Positions 23,812 to 33,929 of a stretch of 64,000 nt of DNA are shown one piece after another. Numbering within the stretch: position 1 is the stretch's first letter; each line of letters begins with the position of its first letter. Made by a program: the position numbers and the translations under genes. The notes under the pieces are model-generated. The model was not told where the DNA came from and did no database searches. It saw only the letters and a list, made by a program, of their open reading frames with translations. The stretch is from Ahaetulla prasina (taxonomy: Eukaryota > Chordata > Lepidosauria > Squamata > Colubridae): NCBI RefSeq assembly GCF_028640845.1, contig NC_080541.1, positions 5,268,435-5,332,434 on the forward strand. Direction: 5' to 3'.

Positions 23812-24426
23812 TGTGAGCCAGGCCCAAGTGGTTATTACCAGACACAATCAGTCCTAAACAAACATATTGTATTAGAACAGCTGAGAATTACTTCATTCTC
23901 AGCTTAGTCCAAATTAAGTCCAAAACAAAGTCCTTCAGAAAAAGTCCTTCAGGTTTAGTACAAACCTTTGTCTTCTTTGGCACCCTGCCAAAGGCTTTTC
24001 TTGGCAAAGCCTCATGAAGTTCAGAAAAAAAAGACACTGACTAGAACCAAATGTAGCAACGTTGCTTTCCTACAAAGGGCCCAAGAGCCGTTGCTACTCT
24101 TTTAAGCCTTATGAGAGGGGCTTAATCATCTTTTGGCTTTACTCCCGAGTCGTCCTTTTTGCTTTAGCTGCTCTTGCCTTCTGGCAGCTTTTCGCATGCG
24201 TGCACTAGGAACAGGCTCCTCCTGTTCCTCTGCCTCTCTGCTGTCCACCTCTGGAGGATCCGGAGTCTGTGCATCGCTCCCAGATGCCCCTAGCCCCATT
24301 TCTGCCTCCGATGCAGAGCCTTCGTCTGGGCCTTCCCCTGACTCCAGGACTGATCCATGGTCCTCCCCAGCCTTCTTACTGTCTGACTGCACTGCCAGCT
24401 CTGCAGGCTGCTGATGGACCACAACA
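23812..24426 (-). mobile_element. LTR, family E, minus strand
   Basis: On the minus strand it starts TGTTGTGGTCC and ends GGGCCTGGCTCACA, with GAATGAAGTAATTCTCAGCT and AATACAATATG near the end. Colinear with 20540-21136. No clean TSD. Confidence 0.7.
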
Positions 24427-24785
24427 ATATCCAAGAAGCTTCTTCAGCTCTGACTAGATGATGGGAGGGAATGGAAGTCTGCAAGGAGTATAAATCCTTC
24501 CCTACAGTCCCTCACCTCCATCCAGTTAAAGAACCTTCTTTCATAAGAAGCAAAACGTCTTCAAAGAAAACCCAAGAAAGTCCAGTTGCCTCCTGAAAAA
24601 GCACTTTTGGGACAACCATGACCTGGATGATGGAGAATCTCCATAGATGCTTAGCTATGCTCAACACCCTTTGAATAGGTCCTTGCATTTCCCACCATCC
24701 GGTCAGAGCTGAAGAAAATGTCTTCAAAGAAAAACCAAAAAATTCCAGTTGCCTCTTGAAAAAGCACCTTTGGGACAACCAGGAC
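24427..24785. mobile_element. Penelope-like fragments with second hammerhead-like family
   Basis: The minus-strand start of the motif (GAGCTGAAGAAGCTTCTTGG) abuts the LTR at 24432-24455. Plus-strand downstream parts occur at 24533-24660 (AAGAAGCAAAACGTCTTC, then AAGTCCAGTTGCCTCCTGAA and GGGACAACCATGACCTGGAT) and 24700-24785. All copies are broken. Confidence 0.5.
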
Positions 24786-25680
24786 CTGCCGTCACTGGAG
24801 GTTTTAAAGAAGAAATTGGACAGTCTGAAATGGTACAGGGTCTCCTGCTTGAGCAAGGAGTTAGACTAGAACAGGCGTCCCAAACCTTTCGGATTTCAGG
24901 GACCACTAAATTCATAATTTAAAATCTCGTGGACCACTAATACGATCTGCTTAATGACCGACTGGGGTGTGGCTAGGTGGGCATGACCAACTTGATGTCA
25001 CTCACTTCGAGGGGTGCCTCGCCGGCCTCTACTCGCCCCTCCCCTCCTACCCACCCCTCCCGTCCATGCCCAGGCTCCTTAGGGCTCCAACAGGAAGCAG
25101 TTGTAGGAGCTAAGCAGCCACCATGAGAAAGAGTTGGCAAAAGAGCTCAGTTCAAATTGGATCTGACTGAGAAGGTGGCTCAGCAGAAGTACCTCACTGA
25201 GGACTAGGAGCATAGGCTTTCCAAACAGAGGGAAGACCTGCAGGAGTGCAAGGCCAGGTAGCGGTGCCTGGAGGCTCAGTGGGCTGAGATGGTCAGCCAG
25301 TTCCCGGCCATGATGCAGTCCCACTGGAACAAGGCCCTCCGACTCTTCACCACCAACAGTGCTTCTCTCCAGCCTTTGCCCAAAGCCCCACACCAGGAGG
25401 CTGAAGCAGACCCCAAGTTGGAATTTCTGCCCCCCTCCGACCCACACACAAAGACCCCAAAGGGGAAGACTCTCTGCAGCAACACAAGCATTCATTGCAT
25501 GTATCCGGTCCAGGGGCCGTAGTTTGAAGACCCCTGATTTAGTGCAATATAAAAAATGCAAATAATTTTTCTGAGGACCACCAAAATTTTCTCATGGACC
25601 ATCCATGGTCCACAGACCACCGGTTGGTGACCACTGGACTAGATGACCTACAAGGTCCCTTCCAACTCTGTTATTCTGGT
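24786..25680 (+). mobile_element. CR1 LINE 3' end split by a 765-bp hAT-like element
   Basis: CACTGGAGGTTTTAAAGAAG ... AAGGAGTTAGACTAGAA, resuming GACTAGATGACCTACAAGGT ... CAACTCTGTTATTCTGG. Sense orientation. Confidence 0.8.
24872..25636 (+). mobile_element. hAT-like element carrying a coding-like fragment
   Basis: Ends CAGGCGTCCCAAACC and GGTTGGTGACCACTG are imperfect TIRs. Flanks GACTAGAA (24864-24871) and GACTAGAT (25637-25644) agree at 7 of 8. The interior is not transposase. About 25116-25520 reads as a protein on the plus strand with two or three stops: KLDLTEKVAQQKYLTED, stop, EHRLSKQREDLQECKAR, stop, RCLEAQWAEMVSQFPAMMQS and HWNKALRLFTTNSASLQPL. Heptad-like Leu/Gln/Glu spacing suggests a coiled-coil host protein; centrobin-like is only a guess. 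It looks like a captured gene piece, now decayed. Confidence 0.7.
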
Positions 25681-25749
25681 AATTAACCTGTGGAACAGCT
25701 TGCCTTCATAAATTGTGGGTGTTTCATCACTGGGATGAAGGTGACAAAG

Positions 25750-26106
25750 GGACGCGGTGGCTTAGTGGGTAAGACGCTGAGCTTGTTGATCGAAAGGTCA
25801 GCAGTTCAGCAGTTTGAATCCCTAGGGCCGCGTAATGGGGTGAGCTCCCATTACTTGTCCCAGCTTCTGCCAACCTAGCAGTTCGAAAGCACGTAAAAAT
25901 GCAAGTAGAAAAATAGGGACCACCTTTGGTGGGAAGGTAACAGCGTTTTGTGCGCCTTTGGCGTTGAGTCATGCCGGCCACGTGACCACGGAGACGTCTT
26001 CGGACAGCGCTGGCTCTTCGGCTTTGAAACGGAGATGAGTACCGCCCCCTAGAGTCGGCAACGACTAGCATGTATGTGCGAGGGGAACCTTTACCTTTAT
26101 CTTTAC
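25750..26106 (+). mobile_element. Sauria-type tRNA SINE
   Basis: GACGCGGTGGCTTAGTGGGT head, AGTTTGAATCCCTAGG box, GTGAGCTCCCATTACTTGTC, tail AACCTTTACCTTTATCTTTA. It sits between two CR1 fragments (to 25749 and from 26107 to about 26235). Confidence 0.9.
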
Positions 26107-26235
26107 ATCACTGGAGGTTTTTAAGAAGAAACTGGACAGCCACTTGTCTGGAATGATGTAGGGTCTCCCGCTTCACGGGGTGGGGTTGGACTAGAAGACC
26201 TCCAAGGTCCCTTCCAGTCCTCGTCTGTATTTATG

Positions 26236-26794
26236 TCTTTCATTTTTGCTGCTCTTTGCATATTTGGGTGAGGAAATTAGTGATACCAGCTCAATAAAGG
26301 AAAACAAAACAAAACACTGGGTTGTTATATTTAAGTTTGTCCATCGATTTTAGTGGGAAATCTGCCGAGAAATCCAATTTATGTTGACCCAGGAAAAAAA
26401 GCCCACCGGGACTTAATTACTAGCAATGATGAAACAAATTTAACGGTCTTGCCCCAAAATAGAGTTCATGATGGCTTGGAGTAAAATATTGACGAAATAA
26501 AAAGGCAATAACTAAAGTTGAACGCTCAAAGCTAAAATTCTAAGCTTGTATGATACTGTTTTTTTTTTTTAAAAAAATACTGCCACTGACTACCTATTAA
26601 TTTTGTTCTCCAGTTTCACTGACTCTTAATGGACTTTGTAGGTTTTAAATGGTTTGGGAGGTAAAGAAGAGAAGACAAGAAAACCTCCAGTCCAGCTTTT
26701 TAGGCATAAAACTGAAAGCATTTTATTTTATTTTATTCACATCCTTTTATTAAGATAATGTTGCCTGTTATTCCTGAAAAGAGTTTTCGTATAG
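26236..26794. other. AT-rich intronic sequence
   Basis: Nothing recognised beyond T- and A-runs at 26560 and TTTTATTTTATTTTATT at 26720. Confidence 0.4.
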
Positions 26795-27360
26795 AGCATA
26801 GAACAGTGGAGTTGGAAGAGACCTTGGAGGTCTTCTAGTCCAACCCACTACTCAGGCAGGAAACCCTATACCACTTCAGACAAATGGTTGTCCAACATCT
26901 TCCTAAAAATCTCCAGTGTTGGAGCATTTACAACTTCTAGAGGCAAGGCGTTCCACAGGCTAATTGTTCTCACAGTCAGGAAATTTCTCCTTAGTTCTAG
27001 GTTGCTACTCTCCTTGATTAGTTTCTACCCATTGCTTCTTATTCTACCCTTAGGTGCTTTGGAGAATAGCTTGACTCCCTCTTCTTTGTGGCAGCTCCTT
27101 AAATACTGGAACACTGCTATCATGTCACCCCTGGTCCTTCTTTTCATCAGACTAGACATACCCAATTCATGTATCCATTCTTCATGTTTTCGCCTGCAAT
27201 CCAGGAAATTTCTCCTTAATTCCAGGTAGCTTCTCCCATTGTTTCTTGTCTGGCCTTCAGATGCTTTGGAGAAAAGATTGACCCCCTCTTCTTTGGGGCA
27301 GCCCCTCAAATACTGGAAGATGGCTATCATGTCATCCCTAGTCCTTCTCTTCTCTAGACT

Positions 27361-27880
27361 TCTTGTTGTTAGTTGTGAAGTCATGTCTAACCCATTGCAA
27401 CCCTATAGACAACGTTCCTCCAGGCCTTCCTGTCCTCTACCATCCTCTGGAGTCCATTGAAGCTCACGCCGACTGCTTCAGTGACTCCATCCAGCCACCT
27501 TGTTTTCTGCCGTCCCCTTCTTCTTTTGCCCTCAATCTTTCCCAGCATGAGGCTCTTCTCCAGGGAGTCCTTCCTTCTCATTAGGTGACCAAAGTATTTG
27601 AGTTTCCTCTTCAGGATCTGGCCTTCTAAAAAGCATTCAGGGTTGATCTCCTCTAGGACTGACTGGTTTGTTCACCTTGCAGTCCAAGGGACTCGCAGGA
27701 GTCTTCTCCAGCACCAGAGTTCAAAGGCCTCCATTCTTTGGCGCTCATCCTTTCTTATGGTCCAACTTTCATAGCCATTCATTGCAACTGGAAAAACCAG
27801 AGCCTTGACTGTACGCACTTTTGTTGGCAGGCTGATGTCTCTGCTTTTTAGTATGCTGTCTCAATTTGCCATAGCTTTCC
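27361..27880 (-). mobile_element. BovB (RTE) LINE fragment
   Basis: The minus strand encodes KDSLEKSLMLGKIEGKRRRG, RQKTRWLDGVTEAVGVSF and LQRMVEDRKAWRNVVYRVAM, the well-known BovB ORF2 C-terminal wording. It is the partner LINE of Sauria SINEs. Truncated. Confidence 0.85.
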
Positions 27881-27968
27881 TCCCCAGGAGCAAGCATCTT
27901 TTAATTTCTGTAGACGAGACACATCCAATTCCTGCAACCGTTCTTTGTATGTTTTTGTCTCCAGACCT

Positions 27969-28146
27969 TTAGAATAGAATAGAATAGAATAGAATAGAAT
28001 AGAATAGAATAGAATAGAATAGAATAGAATAGAATTTTTTATTGGCCAAGTGTGATTGGACACACAAGGAATTTGTCTTGGTGCATATGCTCTCAGTGTA
28101 CATAAAAGAAAAGATACGTTCATCAAGGTACAACATTTACAACGCA
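27969..28146 (-). mobile_element. LINE 3' end with (AGAAT)n tail
   Basis: (AGAAT)13-14 is joined to TTTTTTATTGGCCAAGTGTG and CAAGGAATTTGTCTTGGTGC. Inserted in CR1. Confidence 0.85.
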
Positions 28147-28300
28147 ATCATCTTAGTTGATCTGCTTTGCACTTTTTCCAAAGTCTCGACATCCTTTTTA
28201 TAATATGGTGACCCAAACCGGATGCAGTATTCCAGGTGTGGCCTTCCAAAGGATTTATAAAGCGGTACTAGAACTTCATGTGATCTCGGTTCTCTATTAA

Positions 28301-28856
28301 CGCAGATGATTTCCTGGCTCCAAAACTAAAATGTTCATTTGCAGCCAGATTACTTTAATCGATCTGTATTTCCATGTAGGCAAAAGCCGTGATTTGTATT
28401 TTAACCAATACGTCAGTGATTTTTTGCAGTGTTTCAATAAATCATGCAGTGTTGTAGAAATGTACAGAAATGTTCAGCAAAATTTATCAGCTATTCCTGA
28501 CACCCTGTGAGGTTTCTGGCAAGCTTCAAAGATCGGGATGTTTATTGTTGTTGTTGGGTTGTGTACCTTGGCTGCCGATTTGTGTTTATGTAGGGTTATT
28601 TTTTTTTTTACTTGTTATTATTTGTAAAGTATTTTCAGCTGCCCAGAGTCAAGTGTTTAAAATCAGTGGTCAAATGAAAGGAAACAATAAATCCTGAAGT
28701 TGTGGAAGATAGAGATGTTTGTGATAGCAGCCAGAAAGGGAGATAAAACAGAAAGAGAGATAAATAAGTAATTTATCTCTCTACTTAGTTTGAAATTTTC
28801 CTTTTCCTTTCACACTCTCTTCACAAACATGTGGAAAATGTGAACACCTTGATAGG
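28301..28856. other. Intronic sequence, unique-looking
   Basis: AT-rich with no recognised repeat until the CT-rich tract. Confidence 0.4.
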
Positions 28857-29778
28857 ATTTCCTTCCTTCCTTCCTTCCTTCCTTCATCCCTTCCTTCCTT
28901 TTTCTCTGTTTCTTCTTCCTTCCTTCCTTGTTTGTTCCTTCCTTCTTTCTCTTTTTTGTTTTCCTTCCTTCCTTCCTTTTTCTCTCTTTGTTTCTTCCTC
29001 CTTCCTTCCTTCTTTATTCTTCCTTCCTTCTTTCTCTTTTATGTTTTCCTTCCTTCTTTCCTTCCATCCATCCTCCATTTTTTCTTTCCCTGTGCATTCC
29101 TTCTTGTTCCTTCCTTCTTTCCTTCCTTCTCCTTTTCTTTCTCCTTTCTTCCTTCTTTATTCTTCCTTCCTTCTTTCTCTTTTATATTTTCCTTCCTTCT
29201 TTCCTTCCATCCATCCTCCATTTTTTTTTTCCCTGTGCCTTCCTTCTTTTTCCTTCCTTCTTTCCTTCTCCTTTTCTTTCTCCTTCCTTCCTTCCTTCCT
29301 TTTTCTTCTTCCTTCCTTCCTTCCTTCTTTATTCTTCCTTCCTTTTCTCTCTTTGTTTCTTCCTTCCTTCTTTCCTTCCATCCATCCTCCATTTTTCTTT
29401 CCTGTGCATTCCTTCTTGTTCCTTCCTTCTTTCCTTCCTTCTCCTTTTCTTTCTCCTTCCTTCCTTCCTTCCTTTTTTTCTTTCTTTCTCCTTCCTTCCT
29501 TCTTTATTCTTCCTTCCTTCTTTCTCTTTTATGTTTTCCTTCCTTCTTTCCTTCCATCCATCCTCCATTTTTTCTTTCCCTGTGCATTCCTTCTTGTTCC
29601 TTCCTTCTTTCCTTCCTTCTCCTTTTCTTTCTCCTTCCTTCCTTCCTTCCTTCCTTCCTTCCTTCCTTCCTTCCTTCCTTCCTTCCTTCCTTCCTTCTTT
29701 CCTTCTTTCTATTTTTCTTTTTCCTCCCTCCCTCCCTCCCTCCCTCCCTCCCTCTTTCTTTCTATCTCTCCTTCTTAC
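28857..29778 (+). repeat. CT-rich tract (CCTT/TTTC) with a recurring CCATCCATCCTCC marker
   Basis: CCTT-based low complexity. A block CCATCCATCCTCCATTTTT plus CCCTGTGCATTCCTTC recurs at about 29065, 29209, 29382 and 29556, so the tract grew by duplicating units of roughly 145-175 bp. Long open frames here are artefacts. Confidence 0.95.
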
Positions 29779-29887
29779 AAGCTGCTAAGGCTTATTTGAA
29801 TTTCGGTGGGGAAGGAAGGAAGGAAGGAAGGAAAAAGAAAGTTACAGAAACGTAGAAAAATGAAATGCTCTGTTCAAGAGAAGAGGA

Positions 29888-30180
29888 GCATCTGAGTGCC
29901 GGTGAATAGCACAGGCTGGTAATGCCTGTTATTAAGAACACAAAGCCTGTTATTAAGAACACAAAGCCTGCAATTACTGCAGGTTTGAGCCCGGCCCAAG
30001 GTTGACTCAGCCTTCCATCCTTTATAAGGTAGGTAAAATGAGGACCCAGATTGTTGGGGGGGCAATAAGTTGACTTTGTAAAAATATACAAATAGAATGA
30101 GACTATTGCCTTACACACTGTAAGCCGCCCTGAGTCTTCGGAGAAGGGCGGGGTATAAATGTAAACAAAACAAACAAAAA
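29888..30180 (+). mobile_element. tRNA-derived SINE with L2-like 3' tail
   Basis: TGCAATTACTGCAGGTTTGA box, GGTTGACTCAGCCTTCCATC, TAAAATGAGGACCCAGATTG and the tail GCCGCCCTGAGTCTTCGGAG. CCTGTTATTAAGAACACAAAG-type text is duplicated in the head. Confidence 0.8.
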
Positions 30181-30440
30181 AGTGGGTGGGGAAGAATGTC
30201 CAAAAGTCCAAACTGCTGCCTCAGATTATCTTCCACCTTGATTTTTCTGACCCCTTTGGTAGATGCCTCTTCAGGAGGACCTGAATCACAAGATACAAAA
30301 CATGTATTCTTATCCCTTACAAGGTGACCTTGGTCAGCCTTAGTTTACATCTGTAGAGTGTCACCTCATGAAATCCGTACAGGCGTGATGTAAACTTTGT
30401 TCAAAGCTCTATCAAAATGGGTGTGTATATCCGACTAGTC

Positions 30441-30575
30441 CAGGGGTCTCCAACCTTAGTAACTTTAAGGTTTGTGGACTTCAACTCCCAGAGTTCCTCA
30501 GCCAGCAAAGCTGGCTGAGGAACTCTGGGAGTTGAAGTCCACAAGCCTTAAAGTTACTAAAGTTGGAGACCCCTG
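30441..30575. mobile_element. Palindromic hAT-type MITE (CAGGGGTCTCC), 135 bp
   Basis: Nearly the whole element is an inverted repeat (CAGGGGTCTCCAACC ... GGTTGGAGACCCCTG-like). TSDs are GACTAGTC (30433-30440) and GACTAGGC (30576-30583), 7 of 8. Confidence 0.85.
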
Positions 30576-30583
30576 GACTAGGC

Positions 30584-31195
30584 CCTGCAGTTTTCTTGGT
30601 AACGTTTTCAGAAGAGGGTTCTTAGGATTGGAAAGGAAGGGCCTAGCCCAAGTCACCCGTCTAGTTTCCGTGCCTGAGAACAGGATTAGAACTCGGGGCC
30701 TCCCTACTTTGGATTCCGTCCCGTTAACCCCTGCGTCAAACCGCCTCTCACCGTAACCGATCAATTTCACTCACGTTTCCCCAGAATACCAGGCAGCTCC
30801 CTTCCCTCTGCAACTGGCTTATAACCATGTATTAAAATATTGCTTTTAATAATTTCCTCGCCTGTGCCCCCTTTCAATAAACGGGGGGCGGGGGGAAACA
30901 CACAAAATCAGCTGACCTGTTTATGAAATGCATAAACCATGGCTTGCTGCTGCTTCCCGTCGTGAAGGGGAGCGTATTTCAGCCCGTGAAAGGTGTTCCA
31001 TAATGAAGCATACGGAGACCCATCCATCTCCCCCGCCTGGTAGCTCTTCCTACCATGAGGAACGGGAGAGGGGGGTAGTTACGACTCATTCCTGTCACAT
31101 ATTTTCATGTTGCCGGTGAGTGTAACTTCAGAGCTGCACCAAGGCTCTCTGCATTTTGTTTTATTGTGGCTTTTTGCTACCATCTCCAGCACCAA
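30584..31195. other. Intronic sequence
   Basis: A G-run at 30883-30894. No recognised repeat; no exon supported. Confidence 0.4.
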
Positions 31196-31196
31196 C

Positions 31197-31760
31197 AGCT
31201 CCTCTTTCTTCTCTGCTTCTTCTTTCCCCCTTCCTCCCCCCTCCCCCTCCTCCTCTTCCTCCTCCATCTTCTCGTCTTCTCTCCTCCTCCTTCTCTTCTT
31301 TTTCTCCTTCTTCTCTTCCTCCTCCTTCTCTCCTTCTCTCCTCCTCCTCCTTCTCGTCTTCTCTCCTCCTCCTCCTCTTCTTCTTCTCCTTCTCCTCTTC
31401 CTCCTCCTTCTCTCCTCCCCCTCCTTCTCTTCACCCACACCTCCTCCTTCTCGCCTCTCTCCTCCTCCTCCTCTTCTCCTCTTCCTCCTCCTTCTCTCCT
31501 CTTCTCCTCCTCCTCCTCCTTCTCGTCTTCTCTCCTCCTCCTCCTCTTCTTCTTCTCCTTCTTCTCTTCCTCCTCCTTCTCTCCTTCTCTCCTCCTCTCC
31601 TCCTCCTCCTTCTCGTCTTCTCTCCTCCTCCTCCTCCTCTTCTTCTTCTCCTTCTCCTCTTTCTCCTCCTCCTCTCCTCCACCTCCTCCTCATCCACTTT
31701 CTCTTTCTCTTCCACCTTCTTCACCTCCACCTCCCTTTCTCTCCCTCCTCCTTTTCTTCA
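31197..31760 (+). repeat. (TCC)n/(TTC)n-rich tract
   Basis: A mosaic of CTCCTCCTCC and CTTCTTCTC words. It directly precedes a minus-strand hammerhead-like unit. Confidence 0.95.
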
Positions 31761-31769
31761 CAAAGTTGA

Positions 31770-31975
31770 TGCCATGTGGGTTCCTTGGTGCTCTCTGAAC
31801 CCGGTTGCTTTCTTGCAAATGTTTCATTACCCAACTAGGGAGCATAGTTAGTGCTAGAAGGGAATGGGGTTTGGAGAGAAGAGGAGGATGTGGACAAGAA
31901 GAGGAGGAGGAAGAGGAGGACTGCGTGGTCCTTTGGTGCTTTCTGAGCTTGGTTATTTTCTTGCACTTGTTTCAT
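31770..31975 (-). mobile_element. Hammerhead-like units on the minus strand, 5' side of element body
   Basis: A minus unit at 31813-31857 (GAAACATTTGCAAG form; CTAACTATG in place of CTGATGA) is followed by a (GGA) spacer and a second, truncated unit ending CTTGCACTTGTTTCATTAG at 31975, where the element body begins. The junction is identical to that at 44119-44140 in reverse. Confidence 0.6.
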
Positions 31976-32270
31976 TAGATATCAACGGACACATAGATAT
32001 AAACAACATCTACCTACCATTCAAAAGAGACAATCAAAAAGCCAAAAGAGAATGATAAAGACTAAAACACCTCCTTACCAGCAACCTACACCCAGATAAG
32101 GAGAGATTAACACTACACCAACAATCAAGCTGTAAACAATACTTCAATCAAGGAAATACAAAATCAAATGATTGAACAGTAGCTTAATCAAGGAACCACC
32201 TAGAACACTTCCACCAACACTGACAGGAGAAGCTACTTGTATATAAAACCAAAAGACTCCTACTCTCTTC
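31976..32270 (+). mobile_element. Penelope-like element body remnant
   Basis: ATCAACGGACACATAGATAT, CATTCAAAAGAGACAATCAA, AAGGAGAGATTAACACTACA and ACACTGACAGGAGAAGCTAC-type text, recurring in reverse at 43815-44118 and partly at 34565-34760 and 740-1050. No reverse transcriptase or GIY-YIG motif is readable, so class is inferred from its ends. Confidence 0.5.
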
Positions 32271-33375
32271 TACTACTGATGATTCCTAGTTGAGTAATGA
32301 AACATCTGCAAGAAAACCACTCAGGGAGCACCAAGGACCCCACAGTCATTGTCCTCCTCCCAGTCTTCCTGCTCCTCCTTTTCCTGGTCTCCTCCTCTCC
32401 ACTCTCTTCTACTACTGATGATACCTAGTTGGGTAATGAAACATCTGCAAGAAAACCACCAAGCTCAGAGAGCGCCAAGGACCCCACAGTCATTGTCCTC
32501 CTCCTCTCCACTCTCTTCTACTATTGTTGATACCTAGTTGGGTAATGAAACATCTGCAAGGAAACCACCAAGTTCAGAGAGCGCCAAGGACCCCACAGTC
32601 ATTGTCCTCCTCCTCTCCACTCTCTTCTACTACTGATGATACCTAGTTGGGTAATGAAACATCTGCAAGAAAACCACCAAGCTCAGAGAGCGCCAAGGAC
32701 CCCACAGTCATTGTCCTCCTCCTCTCCACTCTCTTCTACTACTGATGATACCTAGTTGGGTAATGAAACATCTGCAAGAAAACCACCAAGCTCAGAGAGC
32801 GCCAAGGACCCCACAGTCTTCCTCCTCCTCCTCTCCACTCTCTTCTACTACTGATGATACCTAGTTGGGTAATGAAACATCTGCAAGAAAACCACCAAGC
32901 TCAGAGAGCGCCAAGGACCCCACAGTCATTGTCCTCCTCCTCTCCACTCTCTTCTACTATTGATGATACCTAGTTGGGTAATGAAACATCTGCAAGGAAA
33001 CCACCAAGCTCAGAGAGCGCCAAGAACCCCACAGTCATTGTCCTCCTCCTCTCCACTCTCTTCTACTATTGATGATACCCAGTTGGGTAATGAAACATCT
33101 GCAAGGAAACCACCAATCTCAGAGAGCGCCAAGGACCCCACAGTCATTGTCCTCCTCCTCTCCACTCTCTTCTACTATTGATGATACCCAGTTGGGTAAT
33201 GAAACATCTGCAAGAAAACCACCAAGCTCAGAGAGCACCAAGGACCCCAAAGTCATTGTCCTTTCTCCCTCTCTTCCTCTTCCTCCTTGGTCTCCTCCTC
33301 TCCAGTCTCCTCTGGCACTGATGATGTTCCCTAGTTGGGTAATGAAACATCTGCAAGGAAACCACCAAGCTCAGA
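32271..33375 (+). repeat. Tandem array of ten hammerhead-like units, exact 109-bp period in the core
   Basis: The CTGATGA-equivalent box starts at 32276, 32415, 32524, 32633, 32742, 32851, 32960, 33069, 33178 and 33318. The eight inner copies are exactly 109 bp apart. Each unit reads box - TACC - TAGTTG - GGTAAT - GAAACATC - TGCAAG, then ACCACCAAGCTCAGAGAGCG, CCAAGGACCCCACAGTCATT and a CT-rich stretch. Copies at 32524, 32960, 33069 and 33178 have T for the first C of the box, and all inner copies lack three bases of stem II, so they are probably inactive. Confidence 0.9.
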
Positions 33376-33419
33376 GAGCACTAAGGACCCCTCCTTCCTG
33401 CTTTCAGAGTTGAACCAAA

Positions 33420-33925
33420 AGGAACATGAATCACTAGCGGGAGAAAGAACTATCTTGCCCTATTTTGATGTAGTTTCTCATTACTCCACTGTCTAGTAGC
33501 TTTATTCCCTAATCCATAATATCCCCTATCCCCAGTTTGGTATATATTGAATCTTGTGGATAATTGGAAGATTAGATCCTCTCTTTCAGTCTGAGCAATG
33601 TGGTTGCTATCACATTTTCGGTGAAGCAATAATTGAATGATAATTTATTATTCATGACAGTTTTAAGTGGCAATAATTACTCTGGTTTCCCAGACGTCCC
33701 ATAAAACAAAAATGAATTTCTATGAAATATTTTCCCCCACAGTTATATTACCTCCGCGGCCTTCCACTGAACAAAGAACTGGCGCGGAATTATTAAAATA
33801 TGCAAGATTTCTTTTCCTTTCCTTTTCCAGATCATTTAAGCTTTCCAGGTGTTTGAGGAAAGAGAACGGCGTTTGGGTTGAAGATATCATGCCATGCAAT
33901 CCTATGTAGCATGATATTTTTGACT
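33420..33925. other. Unique-looking AT-rich sequence
   Basis: 33590-33760 is repeat-free and A/T-rich with several ATAATT words, a possible conserved non-coding element. This cannot be tested here. Confidence 0.35.
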
Positions 33926-33929
33926 GTGA

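Larger units (their letters stand above)
26795..28300 (-). mobile_element. CR1 LINE with nested BovB and ATTCT-tail LINE
   Basis: The minus strand encodes the CR1 ORF2 C-terminus (RRTRGDMIAVFQYLRSCHKE, GVKLFSKAPKGR). It is interrupted at about 27361-27915 by BovB and at 27969-28146 by the AGAAT-tail LINE, then resumes (ATCATCTTAGTTGATCTGCT ... GGATTTATAAAGCGGTACTA). A partial tandem CR1 repeat lies at 27190-27360. Confidence 0.8.

Noticed and set aside
28831..29855. Overlapping ~300-codon open frames
   Set aside because: CT-rich low complexity; open in several frames.
31079..31851. Arg/Glu-rich and Ser/Leu-rich open frames on both strands
   Set aside because: Products of a (TCC)n/(GGA)n tract.
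32271..33375. CRISPR array
   Set aside because: The 109-bp repeats are contiguous, with no unique spacers, in a vertebrate genome.
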